From Kalaharituber pfeilii (taxonomy: Eukaryota > Ascomycota > Pezizomycetes > Pezizales > Pezizaceae): a DNA stretch of 64,000 nucleotides. This document shows, in pieces, positions 54,207-64,000 of this stretch; positions within the stretch are counted from its first letter, which is position 1; each line of letters starts with the position of its first letter. The notes below the pieces were generated by a model that worked only from the letters and a program-made list of their open reading frames with translations, was not told where the DNA came from and searched no databases. A program made the translations under genes and the position numbers. The DNA lies in assembly GCA_015179045.1 (NCBI GenBank), contig WHUZ01000002.1:124001-188000 (forward strand). The letters are read 5' to 3'.

Positions 54207-55155
54207 AACTTATCCAAAGAATTTACTTGAAAATATAAGTCCAAACAATATACATAGAGTAGTATCAATAATAAAAAAACAACGTAAACAAAGAGCCTTC
54301 CTCTTATTTTTCTTTTACTTCTTCTATCTCTCTTTTTCTCTTTGTGTCAACATCTCTCCTTCCCCTGGCTCTTCACCAAGCTGCTTCCGTATTAATTCCC
54401 TCCTCCTCTAGCTGCACTTTTGCCTTCACCAGCTCCACGCGCAGCCTTTCCACCGTCACCTTCTCTACCAAACCCTGTGACAGGTAAATGCTGGCTAGGT
54501 GTATGACCCCGCAGGCACATCAGCAAAAACGAAAAAATCGCCCCATGCGCCTGAAGCATAGGGCGCACAGGGCAAGAACTGGGGAACATGTTGCAACGCG
54601 GTCCCGTCGCGTGCGCCATGTTGCATCCTACCATACATGGATCGCCCTGAGAAATCGGTGAATGTATCTGCCAAGTCTGGAAGATCCGCCCTTGCAAGCA
54701 GTCCCCACAACGCACAGCCAAGTGGCCTTTGCACCAGTGATTCAGCAGACTGATATGACTTGCTCTAGGAGTTCACTGGCACTGCTAACCAACTCCCTGA
54801 CCTGTCCGGTCAGGGATAATGACCTCACAGATTCATTTGCTTTTAACCTATACTCTCCTAGAGAGGGTGACTGCATCCTGCGATGCCTAAAAGAATCAAT
54901 CAAATATACTATACCTTCTTGAGAGATACTATGTTCTCTTGAAGGCCCGTTTGATCCTATAATGCCTAGAGCGAAGCTTACTAATTATGATAGCTGGTAC
55001 CTGTTACATTGGAATTCATAATGCGAGGTTCATAATGCGAGGTAACTTCATTTATTTGATCTATTATTATCTTAAAAAATTGCTCCCCATGAACCAATCC
55101 TGGGACATACAATAAAATAATCAAAACTTCCACTGAAATAGAAGTATATAGGAGA
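54207..55155. other. No gene recognised
   Basis: AT-rich then mixed sequence. 54530-54600 shares words with 60900-60970 in inverse orientation (GCATCAGCAAAAACG-like, CCTGAAGC), a weak repeat. Confidence 0.35.
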
Positions 55156-55212
55156 GCCCTGCCTTGCCCAACAGCTGCAAGAGCAGGTATATGATACAGT
55201 ATAAAAAAAAAA
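55156..55212 (+). mobile_element. Diverged tail B micro-retroposon
   Basis: GCCCTGCCTTGCCCAACAGC, CTGCAAGAGCAGGT, then a short A run. The outer stem is kept as CCTGC/GCAGG, now fully Watson-Crick. TSD unclear. Confidence 0.65.
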
Positions 55213-55254
55213 CAGTATAGCAATCACTAAGAGGAGCAAAAAAGCAGGACGGCT

Positions 55255-56130
55255 CTTACTTATTATCCTGCCATAACCTATAAGATTTAGCTTATTCTGC
55301 TGCATCTCGTGCCATAGAGAGAAATGAGTCATACCTGTCAAATTGAGCTTATTCTTGTGCTGTCGAGAGAGACTTATCATACCTGTTAATTAAGATCATC
55401 CTGCCTCATCTTACGACGTGGAAATGGTACTGCTCTTCTTATAGATTGAGTCCATATGTAGCCATTGACGGAAATCTGTCATACCTATCAGATTCAGCTC
55501 ATTCTGCCTCATCTTATACTGTTGAGAAGGGTCTACAATACCTGTTAAATTTAACTTATTATGTCTCATCTCTCACTATCAAAAGGGCCTGTCATACTTT
55601 GTTAATAGAGCTCATACTACTATATCTCCCGCCGCATCGTGAAGGGTCTACCATACCTGTGAAATTTAACTCATATTACCATATTCTGCATTGTTGAAGG
55701 CTGCCATCCTGTCAGATTAAGCTGTTGTTGCCATATCTCACATAGTTGAGGAGGACCTAGTATACCTATTAAGTTGAGCTGTTGTTGCCATATCTCGCGT
55801 GGTTGAGTGGACCTAGCATACCTATTAAGTTGAGCTAGTTAGCAGCAGTAAAAGGAGTGGGTTGCTTGTGCTTTGATTCCTGCCTACACGAGATGCAATT
55901 CGGGCATGATTTTGTTGTTGCCATATCTCGTATGGTTGAGTGGGACCTAGCATACTTGTTAAGTTGAGCTCATATTAGTATATTTCGCACCTATTAAGTT
56001 GAGCTTATGTTGCCATATCTTATACCATCAAGGTATGCGATCCTGTCAGATTAAGCCATATTTCATACCGTTAGGTAGAACGCGTTATACTTATTACATT
56101 CAGCTCATTTTATCATACGCTGTTTAAGAG
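55255..56130. repeat. Degenerate repeat of about 60 bp, a dozen or more units
   Basis: Units combine CATACCTGTTAAATTGAGCT, a TCATTCTGCC or TTGTTGCCATATCTC word and a GTTGAGAGGGACC-like word. Order is constant but length and sequence vary strongly. It looks like an old minisatellite. Confidence 0.7.
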
Positions 56131-56325
56131 AGCCCACCATACCTACAAAATATTCACGTCAACAAATACAACCTCTATGCATTAGCATATTGCACATGTC
56201 TGCCAGTAACCTAGTTGTGATGTCAGAGTGGGAGATAATCCTGGCAGTATTAACCGGCAACCTGGAAGTGTACTGATCAACAGCCTATCATCCTACATTG
56301 GGTTGCCAGCCAACCTATATGAGTA

Positions 56326-58972
56326 CTGTCGCTTACCTAATGGTGACCGACCACCCATAAGTGACCGATTAAAATATCCCTGTCAATCACCTCCCCCCCG
56401 CTTCATTTTTGCATATTATCTCACCACCCATGCATTGTTTATAGTACCTGAATATACCATTTTAATCTGCATCCACTACACTATCAAGCCACTATACCCT
56501 AGTGCCTATCCTAGCTCATTATGCCTGCATATACTGAGGAAGAAATGCAACGTGCGGTTGATTTCGCTAAACGGCACCCCTCCATTCCAAAGGCACGCAT
56601 AGCAGCTGAATATGGAGTGAATGAAGTTACACTACGGCGCAGAGTGAAGGGCGAACGCAAGGCACACAAATTTGCTTATCGGCATCGGCAGCTTTTTACT
56701 CCAGGAGAAGAATCAGCACTCAAAGAACACTGCCTTGAAATGGCCGATCGCGGTTTCCCACTATCCCACGCTTTGTTTGAGCAAATGGCACAAGATATTC
56801 TAATTTCTCGTGCTCAGAAGCATAGTACTACTGAGAAACAATGTACTGGTAGTATATGGGAGATCAGGAAGGCTCATAAGGATGCAGTAGCTAAGGGATT
56901 AGCACCTGCTATTGGGAAGCACTGGGTATCACGGTTTCTTAAACGCCATCCGGAACTTGACAAAAAGTTCGTCCAATACCACGAGCGTACACGGCGAAAA
57001 GCAGGTGCATCTAAAGAACTCCAAGCGCACTTCTATAGGCTTCTAGCAAATCTTATTCGGCGGTACAATGTCACTGAACCGAACATATGGAATTGCGACG
57101 AAAAAGGCATTATTATTGGAGATGATAAGATCAAGAAAAAATACATTGTTCGCGCAGGGACCAAAGCTGCAGAAGCACTAACTGAGGGGTCTAGAGAGTT
57201 TGTTACTGTTTTGGAGACAGTTTCTGCAGCAGGGGCGCATATACCACCATATGTGGTATACAAGGGCAAAGTTCATGTCGAAGCATCATATGGAGAAGGG
57301 GGGTACATAGCGCTGATGCGACATTTGGTATGTCACCAAATGGATATATGGATGATGATTTAGGCTTCGAGTACATCTCTACACACTTTGAGCGCCATAC
57401 CAGGCCAGCATATGATAAATCTCTGAAGAAGCGCCCTACTCGAATTCTTATTGTTGATGGGCATAGCTCTCATGTCTATTGGCGGACGGTTGAATTTGCT
57501 CTCAATCATGATATCCAGATGATATGCCTCCCACCCCATAGCACTCACTTTATGCAACCTCTTGACGTGGGATGCTTTGGCTTGCTTCAGAGAGCCTATC
57601 GGCGCAATCTACAGTACTGGCTACGTCATCATACCTTCGAAGTACTGAAACGACCGGCGTTTTGGGAAATTTTGTACGAGGCTCGCAAGGAAGTATATAC
57701 CATAGATATCATCAAGAAAGCATGGAATAAATCTGGATGCTGACCAGTCAATATTGACAATGCGCGAGGAGTACCAGCTACAGTGGGTAATGGGCCTGAG
57801 ACATCAAGGACGAAAAAGGTTAAATTTGCGCCTACAACCAATCAGCTTCAAGATACCATGATCCCTGCATTTCCTCCCGCCTCGAAGCTTCCCCCTACCA
57901 ATACTATACTATCACCACCGACGAAGCTGCGTAATCTTGCTCGCCAAATCGACCAATTCGCATTAACTCCTCAACGTAGTGCAACAATACGAGAATTCAT
58001 TGATCTTACTATGCAGCAAGTTGCATACTTCCATGAGATTCGCCCACGAGGGGAAAAATTTATGCAGCTCAGAAGTGGAAAAGAAATCAACAAGGCACCA
58101 AGCAAACGTCGAGTAGGTCAAGGGCGCGTTTTAACACGCAAGGAAATTGAGGAGGGCCAGAAGAAGTTGATTAAAAAAAAGGAGGATGAAGCTGCTGCTG
58201 CTGTATTAAAGGCTGCTAAGGCAGCAGAGAAAAAGGTTCGGGATGCAGAAAAGGCAGCTCGAGAAGCTGAATGGAAGCAGGCACGAGATGCAGCACTCGC
58301 AGCAGGACTCCCTATCCCAAAAAAGCCCCGTGCACCTCGCAAAAAAAAGGCTCCAGCTACTGATCCAATGGAGGGGTCCTCAAAAGCGGGGGAGGGGGGT
58401 TAACAGAGAATGCAGAAGGTAAGAATGCTATAGCTGTTACAAAGAATAGTGCTAATGTCACCCAAGGCCCCCCTGTAGAGGAAATATCAATTGAGGAGGA
58501 TTGGGAGGACGAGGACGATGAAATATTTGTACAACATCTTCGGCAGCTGGAAATATATAATTATATGGAAGTACGTATCTATGCAAAATCTTCATTATGT
58601 CTATAAGCTCATTAATGTATAGGATTAATTGAGTAGTAAGATGTTTTTATGCCATCTGAGAATTATATACAGCATTGACTGTATTGATTTATGGAGAATT
58701 CGAATTTTGAGGGGGTAGATATTGAGGAGGGTTGTCTTTCTATACTATTTTGGTCTAATTTTTGGATATTTCATGAGATCTTGTATTTTTTATTTTTTCC
58801 TATATCACATCTGATAGCGCAGCGCTTGTTGTATTGAGTATGACTTCGCCTATATTTTTGCCGTTTTGTTGGCGTTGGTAATAGTAATGAATTTGAAGGT
58901 GGATGCAGGGATTCCCAATTCGGTCACCTATGGGTGGTCGGTCACCATTAGGTAAGCGACAGTAACAACCAG
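56326..58972 (+). mobile_element. Pogo-type DNA transposon
   Basis: TA-flanked (56324-56325, 58973-58974), with TIRs of about 45 bp (CTGTCGCTTACCTAATGGTG ... ACCGACCACCCATA) at both ends. It encodes a CENP-B/pogo-like transposase that is now broken. At 2,647 bp it is near full length for the group. Confidence 0.9.
56521..58403 (+). pseudogene. Pogo-like transposase, one frameshift and at least one stop
   Basis: It starts at an ATG after CTCATT (MPAYTEEEMQRAVDFAKRHP). The N-terminus has a psq-type HTH (KARIAAEYGVNEVTLRRRVKG, 21-65) and a second, Tc5/CENP-B-like DNA-binding region (HWVSRFLKRHPEL, about 140). The DDE core has D at NIWNCDEKG (about 192), ILIVDGHSSH and PPHSTHFMQPLDVGCF. The frame shifts near 57316 between YGEGGYIA and ATFGMSPNGYM. 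A TGA at 57740-57742 replaces the usual Trp after SGC, in the place of the family's SGxWP motif. The frame then continues through an Ala/Lys-rich C-terminal coiled region (AAEKKVRDAEKAAREAEWKQ) to the stop at 58401-58403. It is probably inactive. Confidence 0.88.
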
Positions 58973-59162
58973 CGGCTGTGGTGGCCGGCCCAATGAGCGG
59001 CTCAATCAGCGGGCCAACATGCAGCCTAATGAGCGGCCCAACGCGCGACCTGATGAGCTGAATTTAATAACAGTAGATTCTGGCGCACCAGCATGTGGTT
59101 TGTCCCAAATCAGCAATGTCTTAACAGGGCAGCTCAAGCATACTTGCCAGATTGAGATAATT

Positions 59163-59190
59163 TTTTTTTTTTTTTTTTATGTCATTACTC
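59163..59190 (-). mobile_element. Smallest LINE insertion: 12-nt body + 16 A, 15-bp TSD
   Basis: CAGATTGAGATAATT stands at 59148-59162 and 59191-59205. Between are 16 T and ATGTCATTACTC, the complement of the last 12 nt of tail A (GAGTAATGACAT). Confidence 0.85.
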
Positions 59191-59206
59191 CAGATTGAGA
59201 TAATTG

Positions 59207-59535
59207 ACTGCCAGGAAGATATTGAGCAGATTGAGCCAATTGAGCGTATCGAGTATATTGAGCGCGGGTATGAGATATAGAGAGTAGAGAATATTGGGCA
59301 TATTGAGCCTGTTCAGCATATTGGGCATGAATTCCCGACCCGGGCTAGGAATTGACCACTTTCGCAGTGCATATGAGATGTAGAGAGTATTAAGCACATT
59401 GAGTACGCCATGAGTTGCAGAGAATATTGACTGCACACATGACGTATGGAGAGTATTGAGTATATTGAGCCCACGCATGAGATATTGAACATGTTAAGTA
59501 TATTGAGTATTTACTGCGCGCATGAGATATTGAGC
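59207..59535. repeat. Degenerate ATTGAG-rich repeat
   Basis: Words such as GTATATTGAGC, CATGAGATATTGAG and AGAGAGTATTGAG recur irregularly. The antisense frame (LNILNTLHTS-type) only reflects the repeat. Confidence 0.7.
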
Positions 59536-59989
59536 AGAAATGGAATCGGCATGCCGAAGGTGATATGTATGAATTACGGGACTACGAAAGGGCCTCACGC
59601 CGACCTATGCTGAAGGCGATATACATAAACTAAGGGCCCCACACCGACAGCCAGCGTCAGGCTGCAGGTCAATTATTGTAATTGCATTGTGGATACCCAA
59701 ATGCGCCGAGATGCAATAATCATTAATCAAAGGTTCACTTGTAGCATCAGGATGCAACAGGGTGTAAGATCTAGCGTCAGAACGCTGGGGCGCATAGAGC
59801 GCAATACGAAAGGCGGGTTGCATCAGGCCGCTGAGTCAGTATGCCTGGACGCAACCTTTGTTTTGGTCATGGATGCCCACTACTTAATTGAAATAAACTT
59901 TAACTGTTGTAAAGGGAGCTTTAGAACCTGGGCCACTCGCATAGTCACTTACTCGGCTACTTATTGGGCTGCTCAGCGGGCTGCTCATT

Positions 59990-60048
59990 GCCCTGCCATG
60001 GCGAACAGCTGCATGCGGGGTCACGTGAAACAAAAAAAACAAAAAAAA
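59990..60048 (+). mobile_element. Tail B micro-retroposon, 12-bp TSD
   Basis: Full tail B core plus an A-rich tail with two C, flanked by GGGCTGCTCATT (59978-59989; 60049-60060). It lies in the right arm of the older inverted-repeat element. Confidence 0.93.
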
Positions 60049-60192
60049 GGGCTGCTCATTGGGTCGGCCACTACAGCCGCTGGTTGTTACTCACATGGGT
60101 CGGCTGGCAACCCAATATAGGATGATAGGCTATTGCTCAGTACACTTCCAGGTTGCCGGTTGATACTGCAGGAATTACCCCTCATTCTGACG

Positions 60193-60699
60193 TCAAGTTT
60201 AGTGTTGACTAGGTTGGTGATACAACGTGCCGACGCGCTCAGAACATGTTTGTTTATGTTTGTTGACGCGACTGTTGCAGCACATATTTACAGGTATGGC
60301 AGGCCCCTCTTAACAGCATGACATTTAGCAGAAAAAGCTATTGACAGGTAGGGCAGCTCTCCTCAATGCTCCTCGATGCACCACAATGAGCCGAATTCTC
60401 TATTGCAGCGAGAGTGGCAAAATGGACTATATTACATGAAGCAGGAGCGGTAGGGTGACCGATAATGGTATGGCATGATAGGATGATGAAGGGGCACCTG
60501 GATATAGATCACAATAGCTAGATATACATAATCAGTTGTCAAACAAGGCGTTCTATCCGCAGTACTTGCTATTGTGAAAAAGCTTCTTCAGTGTCTATAA
60601 GTGGTTGATACCGTGAAAGTACATGGCACACTTATCAGTTGCGCAGAGACGTAATAGAGGCATCTGGAAACTGTCTGGGTGTAAACAACCTTAGTTAGT
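60193..60699. other. No gene recognised
   Basis: No supported feature between the inverted-repeat element and the 60.7-kb tandem repeat. Confidence 0.35.
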
Positions 60700-60905
60700 G
60701 CGTCTAGTTATGATCAACAGGTAACATGCATCCAGGGTGCATAGGACGTTACAATGAATAGATGAGGTGCATTCAGGGCGCACAGAGCCTTAGTTACTGC
60801 GCCAGGGTGCAATGAATAGATGACGTGCATCCAGGGCGCACAGAGCCTTGTTTAGTGCGCCAGGTTACAATGAGTAGATGACGTGCATCCAGGGCGCTCA
60901 AGGCG
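60700..60905. repeat. Tandem repeat of about 62 bp, three units
   Basis: GATGACGTGCATCCAGGGCG, CACAGAGCCTTAGTTA and GCGCCAGGTTACAATGA recur in order three times. Confidence 0.8.
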
Positions 60906-61800
60906 CTTGGGGGGTATTCAGCCCCCCGGGTGCTTCAGGGCGATTTTCCGTTTTTGCTGATGCAAAGAGGACAGGGAATAGCTGGCAGTACTGGAATGCG
61001 GGAAATGCATCCCCCACACATTTTCCGATGTCGACACTGGCAGCGGGTGGAGAGACCTTTTCAGCGGGAGTGGGGGTTACAGGGACCTTAGCTGCTGTTG
61101 TTTCTATTACTGTTGCTGTTGGGCAGTTCTTAGTGACGGTTAGGAATTCCGTGTTACGGTGTCTGCGATTGCAGCGAAGTGTAGGTGTAACTTAGGACAA
61201 CGCTTGGAACTTGACCTTTGTATAGAGGCCGTGGAGGCCTCTATATATAGGCGTCCAGCGTGTCGGTTATTTGCATTATTCTAATTAATTAACATTGAGT
61301 GCTAACTAACAAGCTTCTCTCTCTTCACCATCATTACTATGGATGGCGTGATTATCATGCGTCATCTCTCATCGCTTATCATTGATACTTTGTTCGGTCA
61401 CCCTGACATTCGGTCACCGTTACCGTGATCTCTTGTGTGATTGTTGCTGGGCAGGTATAGGCTGGGACCAGGACTGTGACAATCTCGAATTCCGTCACTG
61501 TTACCTTGATATCTGTGGTAGTTGCTGTTGGGCAGTCCAAGAATGTGATGGTTTGCAATTCCGTCACAGTTACTGTGATCTCTGTTGTGGTTGCTGTTGG
61601 GCAGGCCAGGACTATAATATCTTGAAATTCCGTCACAGCGGCGTTCTGCTGCTCAGTGACGATCTCCGTCACTGTCTGCGCGGAGCCGGAACCATATAGG
61701 AACCTGGGTTCGCCCTGTCCACGTGTTTGTGAGCAACCTACAAACAGAGTATAAAGTAGCACACGAACCTGAGTGTGAGGATCAAGTAGAAAGTGATAGA
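60880..61800 (-). pseudogene. Thr/Val-rich repeat protein remnant (VTVTE ... CPTATTT)
   Basis: On the minus strand 61762-61379 encodes three to four repeats of ITVTVTELQTITFLDCPTA type. After a non-coding block (about 61196-61385) a further unit (TEFLTVTNCPTATVIET) continues, followed by a Pro-rich part with two Cys (GKCVGDAFPAFQYC). The spacing of Cys-Pro-Thr-Ala is regular. A hydrophobic LLYTLFVG near 61760 could be the end of a signal peptide. Such Thr-rich repeats occur in fungal cell-surface proteins, but no family is recognised. The block between the two parts and the lack of a start codon suggest a broken gene; an intron is the alternative. Confidence 0.4.
61196..61385 (+). other. Insert-like block, perhaps an LTR fragment
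   Basis: It begins TGTAACTTAGGACAAC, which also occurs (TGTAACTTAGAACAAC) at the left flank of the palindromic element at 47.55 kb. It contains a TATA-like run (CTCTATATATAGG) between GAGGCC words. It separates two homologous parts of the repeat protein. Ends and TSD are not resolved. Confidence 0.35.
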
Positions 61801-61977
61801 AAGTATAACTATGGTAATTCTAGCAATGATGACTTCGATGATTTGTGATCGTGGTGGTAATCTTTTGTGCGGAGCTGGAGGTGAAGGACGAAGTGGGAAT
61901 GGCAAAGCGGTTTCGTGGTCTAGCTTCGGTGTGGTGCCCTGCGTTGCGAAGGTGTGGAGGAAACTGCGAAGGTGTGG

Positions 61978-62171
61978 AGAAGAGGGGAGGGGGGAGAGGT
62001 GGAGATATATAGTGGAGCCTCCCCGAGGCAGAAACCGGAAGGACCGTCCGGAGGTTTCTGGAATCAGGTTTTAGAAGTTGATAGAAATTTCTTTGTTTGT
62101 TAAGCCTGTCTCCGGGCTTCGAGGGCTTGCCCAGGGACCCTGCCATGGCTTGGCGCTGCAAGCGGGGTTAC

Positions 62172-62206
<35 letters not shown>
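61978..62206 (+). mobile_element. SINE copy 2, tail B
   Basis: Close to the copy at 29916-30137 over about 200 nt, including the CAGAAACC/GGTTTCTG hairpin and tail B (CCATGGCTTGGCGCTGC variant), then about 30 A. No TSD was found, so one flank may have been deleted. Confidence 0.85.
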
Positions 62207-62209
<3 letters not shown>

Positions 62210-62656
62210 CACTGGGATCCATATTATAGCCTCCGTCACCGTAGACCCGCATGGAAGGGGCCCTGATGGAGGAGGATGGGTGCACTACCAGAAGGGTCAG
62301 CTGAAGGCCGCGCTGTCGGCCACACCGGCACACGGCTCTAGTGAGGACTGGGAACAGAAGCTAGTGGAGATGAAGATCAGGGTTTGAAACTGGTGCCCCT
62401 AGGTGGGACTAGACTGGAGCACAAGGCAGGACGGATAGTCTCGTAACCAGACGCTGACTAGGAGACGGACGCTGAAGAGCAGGGACGACCGAATCGGTCC
62501 GTATACTTCAGTGAGAGAAGCATCTGGGTCAAGTGGACCGGTATGGTTCGGTCGATGCCAAGCATGGGGCTGAGTAAGCAAGCCATCGTTGCCTAGCTTC
62601 GGCGCGCACATGAGAAGATGTCATTAGTATCAGGCAACGGCTGCGCAAAATCGTAA
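62207..62656. other. No gene recognised
   Basis: No supported feature between the SINE and the next TIR element. Confidence 0.35.
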
Positions 62657-63069
62657 TAGAGACCTTCCGCAACGCCGTCTAGACGGCCGAAAACGCCACT
62701 TGACCAGGGTGCGGTCTAGACGGCCCAAAAGACCTTCCGCAAAATTTTAAATTGACGCTAAGAAATTGGCTCGGCAGGGCGGTTTGTGATGCCTCCAGCA
62801 ATCTCTCATTTGTCAAAGCTTCTTGTGTATTTCTTGAAGAACTCATGGTATCACGGTAAAGTAGAGACTTTCAGCTATCAATAGATATCTTCAACAATAA
62901 AATCAGAGTGTTCGTTGAGGTGCTATAGTGGCTCAAAGTTCTAGACGTAAAAACGGGGGGTTCCCGTCTACTCTAGACGGGCAGCGCCGTCTAGACGTCG
63001 CGCACCGCCACGCTTGGCATTGCTGCAGTGGTCCCGCGCCGTTCTAGACGGCGTTGCGGAAGGTCTCTA
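62657..63069. mobile_element. MITE, 413 bp, with internal copies of the TIR core
   Basis: Perfect 27-bp TIRs (TAGAGACCTTCCGCAACGCC plus GTCTAGA) at 62657-62683 and 63043-63069, TA at the edges. The palindromic core TCTAGA with flanking GACGG-like bases recurs inside at about 62713, 62939, 62975 and 62989, and the TTCCGCAA word at about 62734. Confidence 0.88.
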
Positions 63070-63266
63070 ATCAACGGAAGTCTCGCTACAGTGCACACGT
63101 GATTGATGGTGAGACTATCATATGAAAGGATTGCACAAGTCGACCTGTCCTTCTCAGCCCAGTTGAAAATATGACATGTAGAATCTGATAAGATAGACTG
63201 AAGGACTGTCACGTGAGTGTGCCCAGGCACCTTCCGTCCGCAAGCGCAAAGTGTAGATCAGCCGGA

Positions 63267-63353
63267 TTTTTTTTTTTGTCAAATAACCCCACTTACAGCT
63301 GTTCGCCATTGCAGGGCCCCTGGGCCGGAGCCCTCGATGCTCGGAGGCAAGCA
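63267..63353 (-). mobile_element. Longer tail B insertion, 13-bp TSD with two mismatches
   Basis: Poly(T), the complement of the tail B core (outer stem CCCTGC/GTGGGG) and about 35 nt more (GCCTCCGAGCATCGAGGGC) shared with the SINE and LINE 3' ends. Flanks TAGATCAGCCGGA and TAGATCTGCTGGA. Confidence 0.8.
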
Positions 63354-63369
63354 TAGATCTGCTGGATGA

Positions 63370-63742
63370 CAGTCTAAACACCATTGGTTGTCAAAACTAG
63401 GCTGGTACGGTAAGAACCTATAACACCTCATAAGCTATTTGTTTCAATCCATACAATCTAATTATTGCCATACTGTAATAGTGAGAGCCCTGACGAGCAA
63501 GCATCGCGCAGCCCTTGTACAGTTTCAATCATCCGCAGGTACCTTCATCCGTGTCATAAAATTCCACAACTTAAACCACAATCGAAATTAAGATGATACT
63601 CAAGCACAAGATCCTATTTGATACTGCTCGCTCCTGAATATTCATCGTATTCTTGCATGAAACCATATCAGCTACCAAGAGCTAATGCCATTTATCGGAC
63701 ATGTTTTCGCACAGCGAAAGTCAAGGCTACTAAGCATATCTC
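63370..63742. other. No gene recognised
   Basis: No supported feature. Confidence 0.35.
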
Positions 63743-63754
63743 ATGAGGCCTCAT

Positions 63755-63790
63755 CGGCATGCGAGCACTGATTTACCAAAAAAAGAAAAA
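63755..63790 (+). mobile_element. Micro LINE insertion, 36 bp, 12-bp TSD
   Basis: CGGCATGCGAGCACTGAT plus an A-rich tail, flanked by the palindromic ATGAGGCCTCAT at 63743-63754 and 63791-63802. Body is only the last 20-odd nt of tail A. Confidence 0.85.
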
Positions 63791-63802
63791 ATGAGGCCTC
63801 AT

Positions 63803-64000
63803 TTACCTCGTTTATTTGAACATGGCCATATTCGTATACGTTCCTACTAGCGGAACCGTCACCTGAACGGATCTCGTTTAGAACATATAGTTTACTCGCT
63901 GATTTTTTGGTTTCTGCTCAACCACATTTCACAGCTGTAGACTGCAGTTCCGCCCGCGTCCAAATCACATACCGCAATGTGACATCCATTGGCGCTTTGA
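63803..64000. other. No gene recognised; window edge
   Basis: No supported feature in the last 200 bp. Confidence 0.35.

Larger units (their letters stand above)
56221..60192. mobile_element. Older inverted-repeat element hosting a pogo insertion
   Basis: The left arm (56221-56325 and 58973 to about 59080) and right arm (about 59930-60192) are inverted copies over more than 200 bp (GATGTCAGAGTGGG ... CCGGCAACCTGGAAGTGTAC ... CAACCAGCGGCTGT). The left arm is interrupted by the pogo element; the right arm keeps the uninterrupted site GAGTAACAACC. The interior has LINE micro-insertions and degenerate repeats. Confidence 0.75.

Overview
The window reads as a gene-poor, transposon-dense piece of a filamentous ascomycete (Pezizomycotina-type) nuclear genome; I cannot name the species. 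The evidence is short GT-AG introns of about 58-105 nt with CTAAC-like branch sites, fungal NACHT/ankyrin NLR genes, an OTT_1508-type deaminase gene, a fungal CorA-like membrane protein, a Tad1-like LINE, a Ty1/copia element and a pogo element. No operons, ribosome binding sites, CRISPR arrays or rRNA are seen, and no complete tRNA gene is supported.

Layout. 0-4 kb: transposon debris, then a 5'-truncated NLR with 102-bp ankyrin repeats, split by a solo LTR. 5-9.9 kb: a LINE copy, a TIR element and sequence with no recognised gene. 9.9-21.1 kb: a second NLR (HeLo-like N-terminus, NACHT, homogeneous ankyrin array), frameshifted and split by a full-length copia element with LTRs that look identical. 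21-27 kb: LINE debris, a nested LINE pair and a 1.85-kb foldback. 27.6-29.6 kb: a broken OTT_1508-like deaminase gene. 29.9-34.8 kb: a SINE, a 175-183-bp tandem array, a DDE transposase scrap and TIR elements. 35.7-38.7 kb: a strikingly GC-rich, intact ankyrin gene. 39.6-41.4 kb: two non-autonomous TIR elements. 41.9-46.6 kb: an apparently intact 9-exon CorA-like gene. 47-54.2 kb: stacked and nested insertions (palindromic element, Tc1-like element, solo LTR, two LINEs sharing one target site, a LINE inside a micro-retroposon). 55-60.2 kb: degenerate repeats and a pogo element inserted into one arm of an older inverted-repeat element. 60.2-64 kb: a Thr/Val-rich repeat gene remnant, a second SINE, a TIR element and more LINE tails.

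The unifying theme is one LINE machinery. At least 20 insertions end in one of two hairpin-forming 3' tails followed by poly(A). Tail A is physically the 3' end of a LINE ORF2 copy (51.2-52.5 kb). Tail B ends an ORF1-only LINE derivative (49.7-51.1 kb) and a SINE. Many copies are only tail plus poly(A), with bodies as short as 12 nt, yet carry clear 10-15 bp target-site duplications (TSDs). Different copies of tail A show compensatory changes in the hairpin stem, as expected of an RNA structure. Two of these micro-insertions lie in introns of host genes. Both NLR ankyrin arrays were hit by LTR elements at sites where removal of the element and one TSD leaves the repeat frame intact. All coordinates, splice sites and alignments were worked out by eye.
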